64,000 nt of DNA from Methylobacterium pseudosasicola. Lineage in GTDB: Bacteria > Pseudomonadota > Alphaproteobacteria > Rhizobiales > Beijerinckiaceae. A program made the translations under genes and the position numbers. The stretch covers positions 124,001 to 188,000 of the forward strand of contig NZ_FOTK01000002.1 of the NCBI RefSeq assembly GCF_900114535.1, given 5' to 3'. Below are positions 16,881 through 28,132 of this stretch, in pieces (position 1 is the stretch's first letter; each line of letters opens with the position of its first letter). The notes under the pieces are model-generated. The model ran no database searches. It was not told the origin of the DNA and saw nothing but the letters and a program-made list of their open reading frames with translations.

Positions 16881-16921
16881 AAAAGAAAAAACCGCCGCAC
16901 CGGGCGGACCGGTGCGGCGGT
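16881..16921 (-). terminator. Intrinsic terminator after the minus-strand DUF465 gene
   Basis: On the minus strand a 13-bp stem (ACCGCCGCACCGG / CCGGTGCGGCGGT, 5-nt loop) is followed by TTTTTCTTTT. It lies about 40 bp beyond the stop of the 60-residue DUF465 protein. Confidence 0.85.
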
Positions 16922-16962
16922 TCTCCTTGTGCGTGTATGTCCGGGGTGGACTCAGGCGCGGC

Positions 16963-17145
16963 TCAATGCAGCGTGTCGGTGCCGGCCTGCAGCCTGTTGA
17001 TTTCGTCCTTGAGGAGAAGTTTCCGTCGCTTCAGTTCTGCAATGTGGAGGTCGTTCGCCGAAGGCCTGTGGATCGCCTCGTGAATCTCACGCTCGAGGGC
17101 TTCGTGCTTCCGGGCGAGTTGGCTCAGATGCGTCTGCAGCGACAT
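16963..17145 (-). CDS. DUF465 (YdcH-like) small coiled-coil protein
   Basis: The 60-residue product is nearly all helix: an HLSQLARKHEALEREIHEA heptad region, then LKRRKLLLKDEINRLQ, the DUF465 signature (L-K-[KR]-[KR]-K-L-x-L-K-D-E-I). The family is abundant in alphaproteobacteria, has no known biochemical activity and probably forms a helical hairpin. A second DUF465 gene lies 173 bp away on the other strand. A strong terminator follows it. Confidence 0.85.
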   Translation of the reverse strand: MSLQTHLSQLARKHEALEREIHEAIHRPSANDLHIAELKRRKLLLKDEINRLQAGTDTLH

Positions 17146-17318
17146 GAGTCGAATCTCCTGTCATTGTTCCGACACACCGAGACTGGCACAGGATGCCGCA
17201 CCTGTGGAAGCCTTTTCTCCGGCTAAGCCTGACGAATGCTTGCCAGGCCGGCTTGTCCCGCGGCGGGGCGTAACGCATGCTCTTCGACACAGAACGGTCT
17301 TCGGTCCCGCAGGTGACG

Positions 17319-17537
17319 ATGGCGGACGCGTCGGGTGAAAGCGTGCAATCGGATCTCGAAGCCGAGCTGAGTCGGCTGCGCGAGGAGCATCGGGATCTCG
17401 ACAGCGCCATCGAGGCGCTGGAGCGCAGCGTCGCCGGGGACCAGCTTCAGATCCAGCGTCTGAAGAAGCGCAAGCTGACCCTGCGCGACCGGATCTACCA
17501 CATCGAGGACGCCCTCACCCCGGACATCATCGCGTGA
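17319..17537 (+). CDS. DUF465 (YdcH-like) small coiled-coil protein, second copy
   Basis: A 72-residue helical protein containing RLREEHRDLDSAIEAL, the short spacer AGDQLQIQ and RLKKRKLTLRDRI, ending LTPDIIA. I placed the start at ATG 17319, preceded by AGGTG; an upstream in-frame ATG at 17277 lacks an RBS and adds 14 residues of no clear similarity. It lies 78 bp before purE on the same strand, so it may be cotranscribed with the purine genes. Function unknown. Confidence 0.82.
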   Translation: MADASGESVQSDLEAELSRLREEHRDLDSAIEALERSVAGDQLQIQRLKKRKLTLRDRIYHIEDALTPDIIA

Positions 17538-17615
17538 TGGCCGTGGACGGGCCGGCGCGGCGCCTTGCCGCCGGCCCGCCCCGCCTGTAAGCGCCCTCTT
17601 TTGCCGGGATCAACG

Positions 17616-18113
17616 ATGGCGTCGCCTCCGGTCGCGATCATCATGGGCAGTCAGTCCGACTGGGCGACCATGCGGCACGCCGCCGAGACGCTCGATGCGC
17701 TCGGGGTGCCGTACGACGCGCGCATCGTCTCGGCTCACCGCACCCCCGACCGGCTCGTGACCTTCGCCAAGGGCGCCGTCGCGGCCGGATTCAAGGTGGT
17801 GATCGCGGGGGCCGGTGGGGCCGCGCACCTGCCCGGCATGGCCGCCGCGATGACCCGCCTGCCGGTCTTCGGCGTGCCGGTGGAATCCAAGGCCCTGTCC
17901 GGACAGGACAGCCTGCTCTCGATCGTGCAGATGCCGGCCGGCATCCCGGTGGGGACCCTGGCGATCGGCCGGGCCGGGTCGGTCAACGCGGCCCTGCTCG
18001 CCGCCGCGGTGCTGGCGCTCTCGGATCCCGGCCTGGCGGAACGCCTCGATGCCTGGCGCGCGGCCCAGACCGCATCGGTGGCCGAACGGCCGGAGACGGA
18101 AGCCCTTTCGTGA
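17616..18113 (+). CDS. purE: 5-(carboxyamino)imidazole ribonucleotide mutase
   Basis: The 165-residue protein has the class I PurE signature: [12 protein letters not shown] (phosphate loop), SAHRTPDRL (catalytic His), [17 protein letters not shown], and the [25 protein letters not shown] segment. It converts N5-CAIR to CAIR in de novo purine synthesis. ATG 17616 gives the usual start directly on the first strand. The purK start overlaps its stop by 4 nt (GTGA), marking an operon. Confidence 0.96.
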   Translation: MASPPVAIIMGSQSDWATMRHAAETLDALGVPYDARIVSAHRTPDRLVTFAKGAVAAGFKVVIAGAGGAAHLPGMAAAMTRLPVFGVPVESKALSGQDSLLSIVQMPAGIPVGTLAIGRAGSVNAALLAAAVLALSDPGLAERLDAWRAAQTASVAERPETEALS

Positions 18114-19219
18114 CGGACACAGCTTTGAAGCCCGGCTCCACCCTCGGCATCGTCGGCGGCGGACAGCTCGGGCGCATGATCGCGCTCGCGGCGGCCAATT
18201 ACGGGCTGAAGGTGCATGTCTACGCGCCTGACCGGGACAGCCCCGCCTTCGACGTCGCCGCCCGCACCACCTGCGCGGCCTACGACGACGCCGAGGCCCT
18301 GGCCGGCTTCGCGCAGAGCGTCGACGCGGTGACCTACGAGTTCGAGAATATCCCGCGCGCCACCGCCGATATCCTGGCCCGGCACGCGCCCCTGCACCCG
18401 AACGCGGAGGCCTTGTCCACGACGCAGGACCGCCTGACGGAAAAAGAATTCATCAACCGGCTCGGCATCCCCACGGCGCCGTTCCAGGCCGTCGATACGC
18501 CCGACGATCTCGACCGGGCGATCGGGGCGCTCGGCCTGCCGTCGGTGCTCAAGACCCGCCGGTTCGGCTACGACGGCAAGGGCCAGCGCATCCTGCGCGA
18601 GCGCGCCGAGGGCGACCGCAACGCGCTGTTCGCCGAGTTCGGCGGCGCGCCCCTGATCCTGGAGGGGTTCGTGCCGTTCGAGCGCGAGGTCTCGGTGGTG
18701 GCCGCGCGCGGCCGCGACGGCAGCTTCGCGGCCTTCGACCTGTGCGAGAACGAGCACCGCGACCACATCCTAGCGCTGACCCGGGTGCCGGCCCCCGGCC
18801 TCACCCCCGAGACCGCCCGCGCCGCCCTCGACATCGCCAAGCGCATCGCCGACGCCCTGGACTATGTCGGGGTGCTCGCCGTCGAGATGTTTTTGGTGCG
18901 CGAGAATGGCGTGGAGCGGCTGGTGGTCAACGAGATCGCGCCGCGGGTCCACAATTCCGGGCATTGGACCATCGAGGGGGCGCTGACCTCGCAATTCGCC
19001 CAGCATGTCCGGGCGGTATCCGGCTGGCCGCTGGGCGATTCGGCCCGGGTCGGCGGGCTGCCGGTGGAGATGCGCAACCTGATCGGCGCCCAGGCGGACG
19101 ACTGGTCGGCGCTGCTCGCCGAGCCCGGCGCCCACCTGCACCTCTACGGCAAGGGCGAGGCCCGGCCCGGCCGCAAGATGGGCCACGTCACCCGGCTCGG
19201 GCGCGTCCCGGAGGCCTGA
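18110..19219 (+). CDS. purK: 5-(carboxyamino)imidazole ribonucleotide synthase
   Basis: A 369-residue ATP-grasp enzyme starting at GTG 18110, overlapping the purE stop. It opens with [13 protein letters not shown], then has [12 protein letters not shown] (ATP-grasp loop), [14 protein letters not shown] and [18 protein letters not shown] with metal-binding Glu/Asn residues near the C-terminus. It uses ATP and bicarbonate to carboxylate AIR to N5-CAIR, which PurE then rearranges. No gene follows closely on this strand. Confidence 0.96.
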   Translation: MTDTALKPGSTLGIVGGGQLGRMIALAAANYGLKVHVYAPDRDSPAFDVAARTTCAAYDDAEALAGFAQSVDAVTYEFENIPRATADILARHAPLHPNAEALSTTQDRLTEKEFINRLGIPTAPFQAVDTPDDLDRAIGALGLPSVLKTRRFGYDGKGQRILRERAEGDRNALFAEFGGAPLILEGFVPFEREVSVVAARGRDGSFAAFDLCENEHRDHILALTRVPAPGLTPETARAALDIAKRIADALDYVGVLAVEMFLVRENGVERLVVNEIAPRVHNSGHWTIEGALTSQFAQHVRAVSGWPLGDSARVGGLPVEMRNLIGAQADDWSALLAEPGAHLHLYGKGEARPGRKMGHVTRLGRVPEA

Positions 19220-19500
19220 CCGGGCCCGGTTCTGCGGCTTCGAGGGCACACCGGACCGGCCGCGCGCGCGCCGGAGGCCGCGACTCGGCCCGCGCGCCGT
19301 CGCGAGCCATACCTTCGCCACATCCCGAAGCTTCCACCACGGCTTGACCGGTCACGGGACCGCGCATCCTTAAGCCGGCATTCACCGCGATGCGCGACGG
19401 TGCCCCGGAGACGAGGGGGCGCGGCGCGGGCCGGGCGACGGACAAATCGGGGGCGGGGTGGGACGCGGGATGCGGGCCGCGCCCCGGGGAGAGTGGGGCG

Positions 19501-20373
19501 ATGATCGTACGCAACGGGCTGGCACACAAGATCGCGCTGATCGGCGCGGCCACGCTCTCGGCCGCGGCGCTTGCGGGCTGCGAGACCGTCGGGAGCGCCG
19601 CCGGCCCGCGGCAATACGCGGTGCTGGAGACGGACACCACCGGCGCCACCAATGTCAACATCGCCTCGCTCACCGAGGTGATCCAGCGCAACCCGAACGA
19701 CGCCGCCGCCTACACCACCCGCGGCGCCGCCTATGCCCGGGCCGGCCAGTTCAACGACGCCATCGCGGATTTCACCAAGGCGATCCAGATCGACCCGAAT
19801 TCGGGCTCGGCCTACAACAACCGCGCGCTGGCCGAGCGCCAGGTCGGCCGCGACGCCGCCGCGCTCCAGGATTTCACCAAGGCGATCGGCATCGATCCGA
19901 ATTACGGCCCGGCCTATATCGGCCGCGCCAATGTCGAGCGCGCCCAGGGCAACCTCGACCAGGCGCTCTCCGACCTCAACGTCGCGATCCGGCTGATGCC
20001 CGAATCGGCCGAGGCCTACCACGCCCGCGGCCTGGTGCGGCAGAAGCAGGGGCAGGAGACCCAGGCGATCGCCGATTTCGACGCCGCCATCGACCGCAAC
20101 CCGTTCGTGTCCGCGCCCTACGCGGCCCGCGGCCAGAGCCTCATCGCCACCAACCAGTACCCGAAGGCGATCGAGGACTACAACGCGGCGCTCAACGTGA
20201 ACAACAAGGACGCCACCTCCTGGGCCTATCGGGGCCTGGCTTACGAGAAGTCGGGCCAGCGCAAGGAGGCGCTCGAGAACTACCAGCGCGCCGCCGTGAT
20301 CGAACCCAACAACGCCGTCGCCCGCGCTGGCCTCAGCCGCGTGCAGGGCGGCGTGGGCTCGCTGTTCAACTGA
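19501..20373 (+). CDS. TPR-repeat lipoprotein
   Basis: The 290-residue protein has a lipoprotein signal peptide with lipobox LAGC (Cys27). It then carries about six tetratricopeptide repeats, recognisable as A-Y-x-x-R-G-x-A and F-x-x-A-I-x-D-F-x-x-A-I-x-I-D-P-N patterns from about residue 60 to 280. The plan resembles NlpI-type periplasmic scaffold lipoproteins, so a role in holding envelope complexes together is likely but unspecified. I used the ATG at 19501; the open frame begins 111 bp earlier but that part is not protein-like. Confidence 0.87.
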   Translation: MIVRNGLAHKIALIGAATLSAAALAGCETVGSAAGPRQYAVLETDTTGATNVNIASLTEVIQRNPNDAAAYTTRGAAYARAGQFNDAIADFTKAIQIDPNSGSAYNNRALAERQVGRDAAALQDFTKAIGIDPNYGPAYIGRANVERAQGNLDQALSDLNVAIRLMPESAEAYHARGLVRQKQGQETQAIADFDAAIDRNPFVSAPYAARGQSLIATNQYPKAIEDYNAALNVNNKDATSWAYRGLAYEKSGQRKEALENYQRAAVIEPNNAVARAGLSRVQGGVGSLFN

Positions 20374-20379
20374 TTTTTT

Positions 20380-20553
20380 TTGACTCCCTCATCCCACCCA
20401 TCCCCCTCATCCTGAGGCGACGGAGCGAAGCGGAGGCCTCGAAGGAGGCCTCCAGGGATCTCTGCGCTGTCTGGAGGGCTCCTTCGCGGCCGGGCGATCT
20501 GCGATCGCCCGTCACCTCAGGATGAGGGGGGTTGGATGGGGTGGGCTAAAAAA
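20380..20553. repeat. Intergenic palindrome, family C, intact copy
   Basis: The arms CCCACCCATCCCCCTCATCCTGAGG and, at the other end, CCTCAGGATGAGGGGGGTTGGATGGGGTGGG pair along most of their length, with inner hairpins (GGAGGCCTC, CGGGCGATC-TGC-GATCGCCCG). It fills the space between the convergent TPR lipoprotein and acyl-CoA dehydrogenase genes. T-runs lie before rather than after the stem on each strand, so it is not a standard intrinsic terminator. Confidence 0.75.
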
Positions 20554-20558
20554 ACCCC

Positions 20559-21713
20559 TCACGCCGCCAGCAGGCCGTTCTCGCTCTGCGTGATCCGGCG
20601 CAGGTGGTGGGCCGTGTCGCCGAGCTGGTACTCGATCATGGCGAGCCGCTTGAAGTGGTGGGCGCCGAGATATTCGAGCGTCATGCCGATGCCGCCGTGC
20701 AGCTGCACCGCCTCCTGGCCGACGAACCGGCAGGCCTTGTTGATCTGCACCTTCACGGCCGCCAGCGCCGCCGCCCGCGCCGCGGGATCCTCCGCCTCGA
20801 CCATCATGGCGGCGTAGAGCGCCATCGAGCGCGCCTGCTCCAGCTGGATCAGCATGTCCACCGCCCGGTGCTGCAGCGCCTGGAACGAGCCGACGCTGAC
20901 CCCGAACTGGTTGCGGGTCTTGAGATATTCCACCGTCAGCTTGTGGAGCGCGTCCATGGAGCCCACCGCCTCGGCGGCGAGCGCCGCGATGCCGTGCTCG
21001 ACCACCCGCTCCAGCAGGGGCAGGCCCCCCTCGGGATCGCCTAAAGCCGAGTCGGCCGGCAGTGTGACGTCTGAGAACGACACCTCGGCGGCACGCCCGC
21101 CATCCTGGGTCGGGTAGGCCTCGATCGCCACCCCCGCGGCATCGGTCGGCACTAGGAACAGCCCGATCCCGCGCGGGTCGCGCCGCTCCCCGGAGACCCG
21201 GGCGGAGACCACCATCAGCCCGGCCGCGTCGGCATTGGGCACGACGCTCTTGGCCCCACTCAGCACGAAGTTTTGGCCGGAGCGCCGGGCCGTGGTCGCC
21301 ACGTCGTGGAGGTCGTAGCGCGACTGGCGCTCGGTATGGGCCAGGGTGAGCCGCAGGCTGCCGTCGATCACGCCGGGCAGGATTTTCTCTTTCTGTGCTG
21401 CGCTGCCGCCGAGCCGCAGCGCCGTCGCGCCGAGCACCAGGCTCGCGAATAGCGGCTCGACCACGAGGTTGCGCCCCACCGCCTCCATGATCAGCATGGT
21501 CTCCACCGGGCCGCCACTGAGCCCGCCCTCATCCTCGGAAAAGGGCAGGCCGGTGACGCCGAGCTCAGCGAAGGCCGCCCAACCTTCCTCCGGGAAGCCC
21601 AGCGGCGCCTTCAGCCGCGCCTGCCGGCTCTCCAGCGACGGGTACAGATCCGCCGCCAGCCGCTCGACGCTGTCGCGCAGGAGCGACTGGTCCTCGTTCA
21701 GGTCGAAATCCAT
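20559..21713 (-). CDS. Acyl-CoA dehydrogenase family protein (second of the operon)
   Basis: The 384-residue flavoprotein starts at ATG 21713 (MDFDLNEDQSLLRDSVERL), typical of short ACADs. It has the middle-domain beta strands (GLFLVPTDAAGV, ADSALGDPEGG) and a C-terminal helix bundle with QEAVQLHGGIGMTLEYLGAHHFKRL. The usual Y-[EG]-G-[ST] loop that carries or replaces the catalytic Glu is absent at the C-terminus. It may be the partner subunit of a heteromeric dehydrogenase with the neighbouring ACAD; that is inference. It is separated from its neighbour by a 291-bp gap holding a family A palindrome. Confidence 0.88.
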   Translation of the reverse strand: MDFDLNEDQSLLRDSVERLAADLYPSLESRQARLKAPLGFPEEGWAAFAELGVTGLPFSEDEGGLSGGPVETMLIMEAVGRNLVVEPLFASLVLGATALRLGGSAAQKEKILPGVIDGSLRLTLAHTERQSRYDLHDVATTARRSGQNFVLSGAKSVVPNADAAGLMVVSARVSGERRDPRGIGLFLVPTDAAGVAIEAYPTQDGGRAAEVSFSDVTLPADSALGDPEGGLPLLERVVEHGIAALAAEAVGSMDALHKLTVEYLKTRNQFGVSVGSFQALQHRAVDMLIQLEQARSMALYAAMMVEAEDPAARAAALAAVKVQINKACRFVGQEAVQLHGGIGMTLEYLGAHHFKRLAMIEYQLGDTAHHLRRITQSENGLLAA

Positions 21714-21788
21714 GTCAGGTTCCTCGATCGTCCCCCTCCCCCCTCTGCGGGCCGCAATGTTCACACATCGATTCATGTGAGGCGCGAC

Positions 21789-21909
21789 GCGCTCTCCTCC
21801 CCCTTGTGGGGAGGAGTTGGAGGTGGGGGTGGTGCAGGACCGGGCGTGACGGTGCCTTCTGCACCACCCCCACCCCTGACCCCTCCCCACAAGGGGGAGG
21901 GGAAACGCG
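21789..21909. repeat. Intergenic palindrome, family A, copy 2
   Basis: The same three-part palindrome as at 1.3 kb and in the same orientation: left hairpin CTCCTCCCCCTTGTGGGGAGGAG-like, central GGTGGGGGTGGTGC / GCACCACCCCCACC, right CCCCTCCCC-ACAAG-GGGGAGGGG. It is preceded by ATGTTCACACATCG at about 21757-21770. It sits inside the beta-oxidation operon between two acyl-CoA dehydrogenase genes. Confidence 0.8.
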
Positions 21910-22004
21910 TTGTGTTTAGAGACTTGCGACCGAGAAGCCTCGATCTGGGAATTCGATAGCCGCAGAGGGAGGGGGTGGGATTGGCGGGGGCGGGCCGCCT
22001 GCCC

Positions 22005-23201
22005 TCACAACCCCAAAATTCCCTTGGCGATGACGTTGTGCTGGATCTCGTTGGAGCCGCCGTAGATCGAGACCTTGCGGTTGTTGAAATAGCTCGGCGC
22101 CGCCGCATCGACCCAGTCGAAGCCGCCGGGCAGGTTGTTGGCTCCGGCCCCGCGGGCCGGGGCCGCCAGGGCGAACGGGCCGGCGAGCTCGACCAGCAAT
22201 TCCGTCGCCGCCTGCTGGAGCTGCGAGCCGCGGATCTTCAGGAGCGAGGAGGCGGGATCGGGCTCCACCGAATCCGCCCGGCCCTGCTTGGCCGCCACCC
22301 GCATCTGGGTGATTTCCAGCGCCTTCAATTCGACCTCGACCTCTGCCACCCGGCCGCGGAAATCGCGGTCGTCCCACATGGTGCCGGAGCCCGCCGGCAT
22401 CTCCTTGGCGAGGCGCTTGATCCGCTGAATCCGCTCCTTGGTGAGGCCGATCCGGGCGATGCCGGTGCGCTCGTTGGCGAGCAGGAATTTTGCGTAGTCC
22501 CAGCCCCGATTCTCCTCACCGACGAGATTCTCGACCGGCACCCGCACCGAGTCGAAAAAAACCTCGTTGACCTCGTGCCGGCCTTCAAGCGTGAGGATCG
22601 GCCGCACGGTGATGCCGGGGGTCTTCATGTCGATGAGCAGGAAGGAAATGCCGCGCTGCTTCTTCGCCTCGAAGTCGGTGCGGACGAGACAAAAAATCCA
22701 GTCGGCGTGCTGGCCCAGCGTCGTCCAGGTCTTCTGGCCGTCCACGACGTAGTGGTCGCCATCACGCACGGCCTTGGTCTTGAGCGAGGCCAGGTCGGAG
22801 CCGGCGCCGGGCTCGGAGAAGCCCTGGCACCACCAATCGTCGAGGTTGGCCGCGCGGGGCAGGAAGCGTTCCTTCTGGTCCTGCCGGCCGAAGGTCGCGA
22901 GCACGGGGCCGAACATGTAGCAGTTGAACTGCTGCGGCAGTGGCACCGCCGCCTGGAACAGCTCCTCGGTGTAGATGTAGCGCTGGATCGGGGTCCAATC
23001 CCGGCCGCCCCATTCCTGCGGCCAGTGCGGCACCGCCCAGCCCTTGGCGTTGAGGATCCGCTGGCTGGCGACGATGTCCTCCTTGGCGAGGCTGCGCCCC
23101 TCCGACACCTTCTTTCGTATTTCAGCCGGGATTTTTTCGCGACAAAAGCTTCTCACTTCGTCGCGGAACGCGATCTCTTCGGGGGTGAAGCGGAGATCCA
23201 T
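22005..23201 (-). CDS. Acyl-CoA dehydrogenase
   Basis: A 398-residue ACAD starting at ATG 23201, two bases after the thiolase stop. FAD/substrate motifs include WCQGFSEPGAGSDLASL, the KTWTTLGQHADW strand, and the C-terminal SIYGGSNEIQHNVIAKGIL. In the last motif the MCAD-type catalytic Glu is replaced by Gly, as in the ACADs that form heteromers or use a Glu elsewhere. It oxidises an acyl-CoA to the enoyl-CoA, donating electrons to ETF. Operon order (hydratase/dehydrogenase, thiolase, this ACAD, second ACAD) fits degradation of a branched or ring-derived acyl chain. Confidence 0.92.
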   Translation of the reverse strand: MDLRFTPEEIAFRDEVRSFCREKIPAEIRKKVSEGRSLAKEDIVASQRILNAKGWAVPHWPQEWGGRDWTPIQRYIYTEELFQAAVPLPQQFNCYMFGPVLATFGRQDQKERFLPRAANLDDWWCQGFSEPGAGSDLASLKTKAVRDGDHYVVDGQKTWTTLGQHADWIFCLVRTDFEAKKQRGISFLLIDMKTPGITVRPILTLEGRHEVNEVFFDSVRVPVENLVGEENRGWDYAKFLLANERTGIARIGLTKERIQRIKRLAKEMPAGSGTMWDDRDFRGRVAEVEVELKALEITQMRVAAKQGRADSVEPDPASSLLKIRGSQLQQAATELLVELAGPFALAAPARGAGANNLPGGFDWVDAAAPSYFNNRKVSIYGGSNEIQHNVIAKGILGL

Positions 23202-23203
23202 CG

Positions 23204-24388
23204 TCAGCCTCCGATCTCGAACAGGCCGGCGCAGCCCTGGCCGCCGGCCACGCACATCGTCACCACGGCGTAGCGCGCTCCGCGGCGACGACCTTCCAGC
23301 AGGGCGTGGCCCACGAGCCGCGCCCCCGACATGCCGAACGGATGGCCGACCGCGATGGCGCCGCCGTTGACGTTGACCGTGTCCGGATCGATCCCGAGCC
23401 TGTCCCGGCAATAGACCGATTGGGACGCGAAGGCCTCATTCAGCTCCCACAGGTCGATATCGGCGACCGTCAGCCCCTGGCGCTCCAGCAGGCGCGGCAC
23501 CGCGAAGACCGGGCCGATGCCCATCTCATCCGGCCCGCAGCCGGCCGAGGCGAAGCCCCGGAAGGTGCCGAGCGGCGTCAGGCCCCGCCGGGCGGCCTCT
23601 TCGGCCGACATCAGCACGCTGGCGGCCGCGCCGTCCGAGAGCTGGCTGGCATTGCCCGCCGTGATGAAGGCGCCCTCCCCGCGCACGGGCTTGAGCTTCG
23701 CCAAGCCCTCGAGCGTCGTGTCGGGCCGGTTGCCCTCGTCCTTGGCGAGCCGCGTCTCGAGCTCCCGGGTCTCGCCGGTGGCCTTGTCAGTCACCGCCAT
23801 CACGGCGCTCATCGGGACGATCTCGTCGTCGAACAGACCCTGCGCCTGCGCGGCGGCGGTGCGGCGCTGGCTCTCCAGCGCGAAGGCGTCCTGCGCTTCC
23901 CGGGAGACGCCGTAGCGCTCGGCGACGATGTCGGCGGTCTCGATCATCGGCATGTAGATCGCCGGCAGGTGCGCCTCGAGCCAGGCGTTGCGGGTCAACT
24001 CCCGCTGCACCTTCGGCTGGACCAGGCTGATCGACTCGACCCCGCCGGCCACCGCCACCGGCACGCCGTCGAGGATGATCCGCCGGGCCGCGCTGGCGAT
24101 CGCCTCCAGACCCGAGGCGCAGAAGCGCGAGACTGTGACGCCCGCCGACTCCACCGGGATCCCTGCCACCAGGGCGGCGTGGCGGGCGACGTTGCCGCCG
24201 GTGGCGTTCTCCGGATAGCCGCAGCCGAGCACCACCTCTTCCACAGCCTCCGGCTCCAGCCGGGCTCGGTCCAGGGCGCCCCGGATCGCGTGGGCGGCGA
24301 GGTCGGCGCCGCGGGTGAGGTTCAGCGCGCCGCGATGGGCCTTGCCGATCGGCGTGCGGGCGGTCGAAACGATCACCGCGTCGGTCAT
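23204..24388 (-). CDS. Acetyl-CoA acyltransferase (thiolase)
   Basis: The 394-residue thiolase has the nucleophilic cysteine in [12 protein letters not shown] (Cys90), the [11 protein letters not shown] histidine motif and the C-terminal [10 protein letters not shown] cysteine. It cleaves 3-ketoacyl-CoA with CoA, or condenses in the reverse direction. ATG 24388 is preceded by GAGGAA. A 166-bp gap with a family E repeat separates it from the upstream FadB-type gene, and its stop is two bases before the following acyl-CoA dehydrogenase start. Confidence 0.94.
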   Translation of the reverse strand: MTDAVIVSTARTPIGKAHRGALNLTRGADLAAHAIRGALDRARLEPEAVEEVVLGCGYPENATGGNVARHAALVAGIPVESAGVTVSRFCASGLEAIASAARRIILDGVPVAVAGGVESISLVQPKVQRELTRNAWLEAHLPAIYMPMIETADIVAERYGVSREAQDAFALESQRRTAAAQAQGLFDDEIVPMSAVMAVTDKATGETRELETRLAKDEGNRPDTTLEGLAKLKPVRGEGAFITAGNASQLSDGAAASVLMSAEEAARRGLTPLGTFRGFASAGCGPDEMGIGPVFAVPRLLERQGLTVADIDLWELNEAFASQSVYCRDRLGIDPDTVNVNGGAIAVGHPFGMSGARLVGHALLEGRRRGARYAVVTMCVAGGQGCAGLFEIGG

Positions 24389-24403
24389 GCCGGGTTCCTC
24401 TGG

Positions 24404-24532
24404 GGTTCCCAAAGGGCGTCACGACCTTTGGTGGGGTGTCGGGGCGACGCCCCGACGGACTGGGCGAAGCCCGGTAGCAGGGCTCTGCCCTGCACCCGCG
24501 AAAGGTCTCGGACCTTTCGAAACCGGGACTGG
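24404..24532. repeat. Intergenic hairpin repeat, family E
   Basis: Several adjacent dyads: CCCAAAGGGCGT-CACGACCTTTGG, GTCGGGGCGACGCCCCGAC, GCAGGGCTCTGCCCTGC, and GAAAGGTCTCGGACCTTTC. The same series of units, shortened or shuffled, is found near 13.4, 29.7 and 32.4 kb. It lies between the FadB-type and thiolase genes. Confidence 0.65.
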
Positions 24533-24554
24533 GCCCGCTCAGGCCGATAGGGCA

Positions 24555-26627
<2,073 letters not shown>

Positions 26628-26929
26628 GCGGCGCTCTCCCCCTGTTCTGCTGTGCAGAATTGTCGTTCGCAATTGCGCAGGATGGTGGTCCGTGAAGGCC
26701 GGGACGTCAAGGATGCGCCGGTTTCAAAGACCGGTCCCGCCCTTCCGTTCCGCATCGCGGACGCCGCCGCGCGGAACGGTTTGACCGGTGCCGGGCGCCA
26801 TGCCATTCAAACCCGCCTCGGGCGCGATGCCGGCTCGAACCCGCCCCGGCGGGTTCCAAGGGCCGGGCCGCCCGACCGATCAGGGAGGATCGCTGTGCGC
26901 GGTATCGGCCAACAGTTCGGCAGCCTCCG
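26628..26929. other. Divergent intergenic region, FadB-type operon / nitronate monooxygenase
   Basis: About 300 bp between two divergent genes. It must hold both promoters. Apart from the 15-bp palindrome at 26645-26659 I see no repeat or small gene in it. The frames that cross it read as proline/arginine-rich low-complexity and have no RBS. Confidence 0.5.
26645..26659. promoter_or_regulatory. Candidate operator upstream of the beta-oxidation operon
   Basis: TTCTGC-TGT-GCAGAA is a perfect 6-3-6 inverted repeat directly before the GGGGGAG ribosome binding site of the FadB-type gene. Position and symmetry suit a dimeric repressor of TetR or FadR type. No such regulator is adjacent; the IclR gene 2.3 kb away is the nearest candidate. 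Confidence 0.45.
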
Positions 26930-27946
26930 ATGAGCGACGGCCCCGAACAGGGTCCGGCCAGCCGCCTGCCGGACGTCCTGCGCGGCCGGCTCGCCCTGCC
27001 GGTGATCTGCGCGCCGATGTTCATCGTCTCGGGACCGGAGCTGGTGATCGCGCAATGCTTGGCCGGCGTGGTCGGCGCGTTCCCGGCGCTCAACGCGCGG
27101 CCGGCCGAGCTTCTCGACGAATGGCTTTCGACGATCACGCGGACGCTCGCTGACGCGCGCGCGAAGGATCCGGCCCGAAAGATCGCGCCCTTCGCGGTAA
27201 ATCAGATCGTCCACGCCTCGAACGACCGTCTGGCGCAGGATGTCGAGGCCTGCGTCCGGCACCGGGTGCCGATCATCATCACCTCGCTGCGGGCCCCGGA
27301 TGCGGTGATCCGCCCGGTCCACGCCTATGGCGGCGTGGTGTTCCACGACGTCACCAATGTCCGCCACGCCGAGAAGGCCCTGGAGGCCGGGGTCGACGGG
27401 CTGATCCTGGTCTGCGCCGGCGCCGGGGGGCATGCCGGCACGCTGAGCCCCTTCGCCCTCATCGGCGAGATCCGCCGCTTCTACGACGGCCCGCTGATCC
27501 TGTCGGGGGCGATCACCACCGGCTCGGCGATCCTGGCCGCCCAGGCCATGGGCGCCGACCTCGCCTATATGGGCACCCGGTTCATCGCCACCCGGGAGGC
27601 CAACGCGGCGTCCGGCTACAAGGACATGATCGCCGGCAGCGCCGCCGCCGACATCCTGTACACCCCCTACTTCACCGGCGTGCCGGGCAATTACCTGACG
27701 CCCAGCATCCGTGCCGCCGGGCTCGACCCCGAGGCGTTGCCGGCGCGCGACAAGACCGCGATGAACTTCGGCAGCGCCAGCGTGAAGGCGTGGCGGGACG
27801 TCTGGGGCGCCGGCCAGGGGGTCGGCACCATCGCGGATGCCCCGGCCACCGCCGACCTCGTGGCCCGGCTCGCCCGGGAATACGCTGCCGCCCGAAGCGG
27901 GCTCGCGGGACAGTCTGCCGTGTATGGCAATGAGGTTCTCGCGTGA
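26930..27946 (+). CDS. Nitronate monooxygenase family protein
   Basis: A 338-residue TIM-barrel FMN protein. It has LPVICAPMFIVSGPELVIA at the N-terminus, the central DGLILVCAGAGGHAG phosphate/flavin loop (His168 in GGHAG) and LSGAITTGSAILAAQAMGADLAYMGTRF, all typical of NMO/2-nitropropane dioxygenase and FabK-like enzymes. It oxidises alkyl nitronates; many members act in other flavin reactions, so the annotation is family-level. It is divergent from the beta-oxidation operon and followed by a family A palindrome. Confidence 0.88.
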   Translation: MSDGPEQGPASRLPDVLRGRLALPVICAPMFIVSGPELVIAQCLAGVVGAFPALNARPAELLDEWLSTITRTLADARAKDPARKIAPFAVNQIVHASNDRLAQDVEACVRHRVPIIITSLRAPDAVIRPVHAYGGVVFHDVTNVRHAEKALEAGVDGLILVCAGAGGHAGTLSPFALIGEIRRFYDGPLILSGAITTGSAILAAQAMGADLAYMGTRFIATREANAASGYKDMIAGSAAADILYTPYFTGVPGNYLTPSIRAAGLDPEALPARDKTAMNFGSASVKAWRDVWGAGQGVGTIADAPATADLVARLAREYAAARSGLAGQSAVYGNEVLA

Positions 27947-27980
27947 GGATCAGACTCCAAAGGCTCATCGGAGACCACGC

Positions 27981-28102
27981 CGCGCTCTCCTCCCCCTTGC
28001 GGGGAGGAGTTGGAGGTGGGGGTGGTTCAGGAGGCACCGTTACGCTTGATCCGGCACCACCCCCACCCCTGACCCCTCCCCGCAAGGGGGAGGGGAAAAG
28101 CG
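27981..28102. repeat. Intergenic palindrome, family A, copy 3
   Basis: Left hairpin CTCCTCCCCCTTGCGGGGAGGAG-like, central stem GGTGGGGGTGGT / CACCACCCCCACC, and right CCCCTCCCC-GCAAG-GGGGAGGGG. It matches copies 1 and 2 in orientation. It lies between nitronate monooxygenase and the enoyl-CoA hydratase, ending 31 bp before the latter's start. Confidence 0.8.
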
Positions 28103-28132
28103 TACTCCGTCAGACGCTTGTGGCTGAAACTG

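Noticed and set aside
20374..20400. T8 tract right after the TPR lipoprotein stop as an intrinsic terminator
   Set aside because: There is no stem immediately before the T-run; the run is part of the outer end of the family C palindrome.
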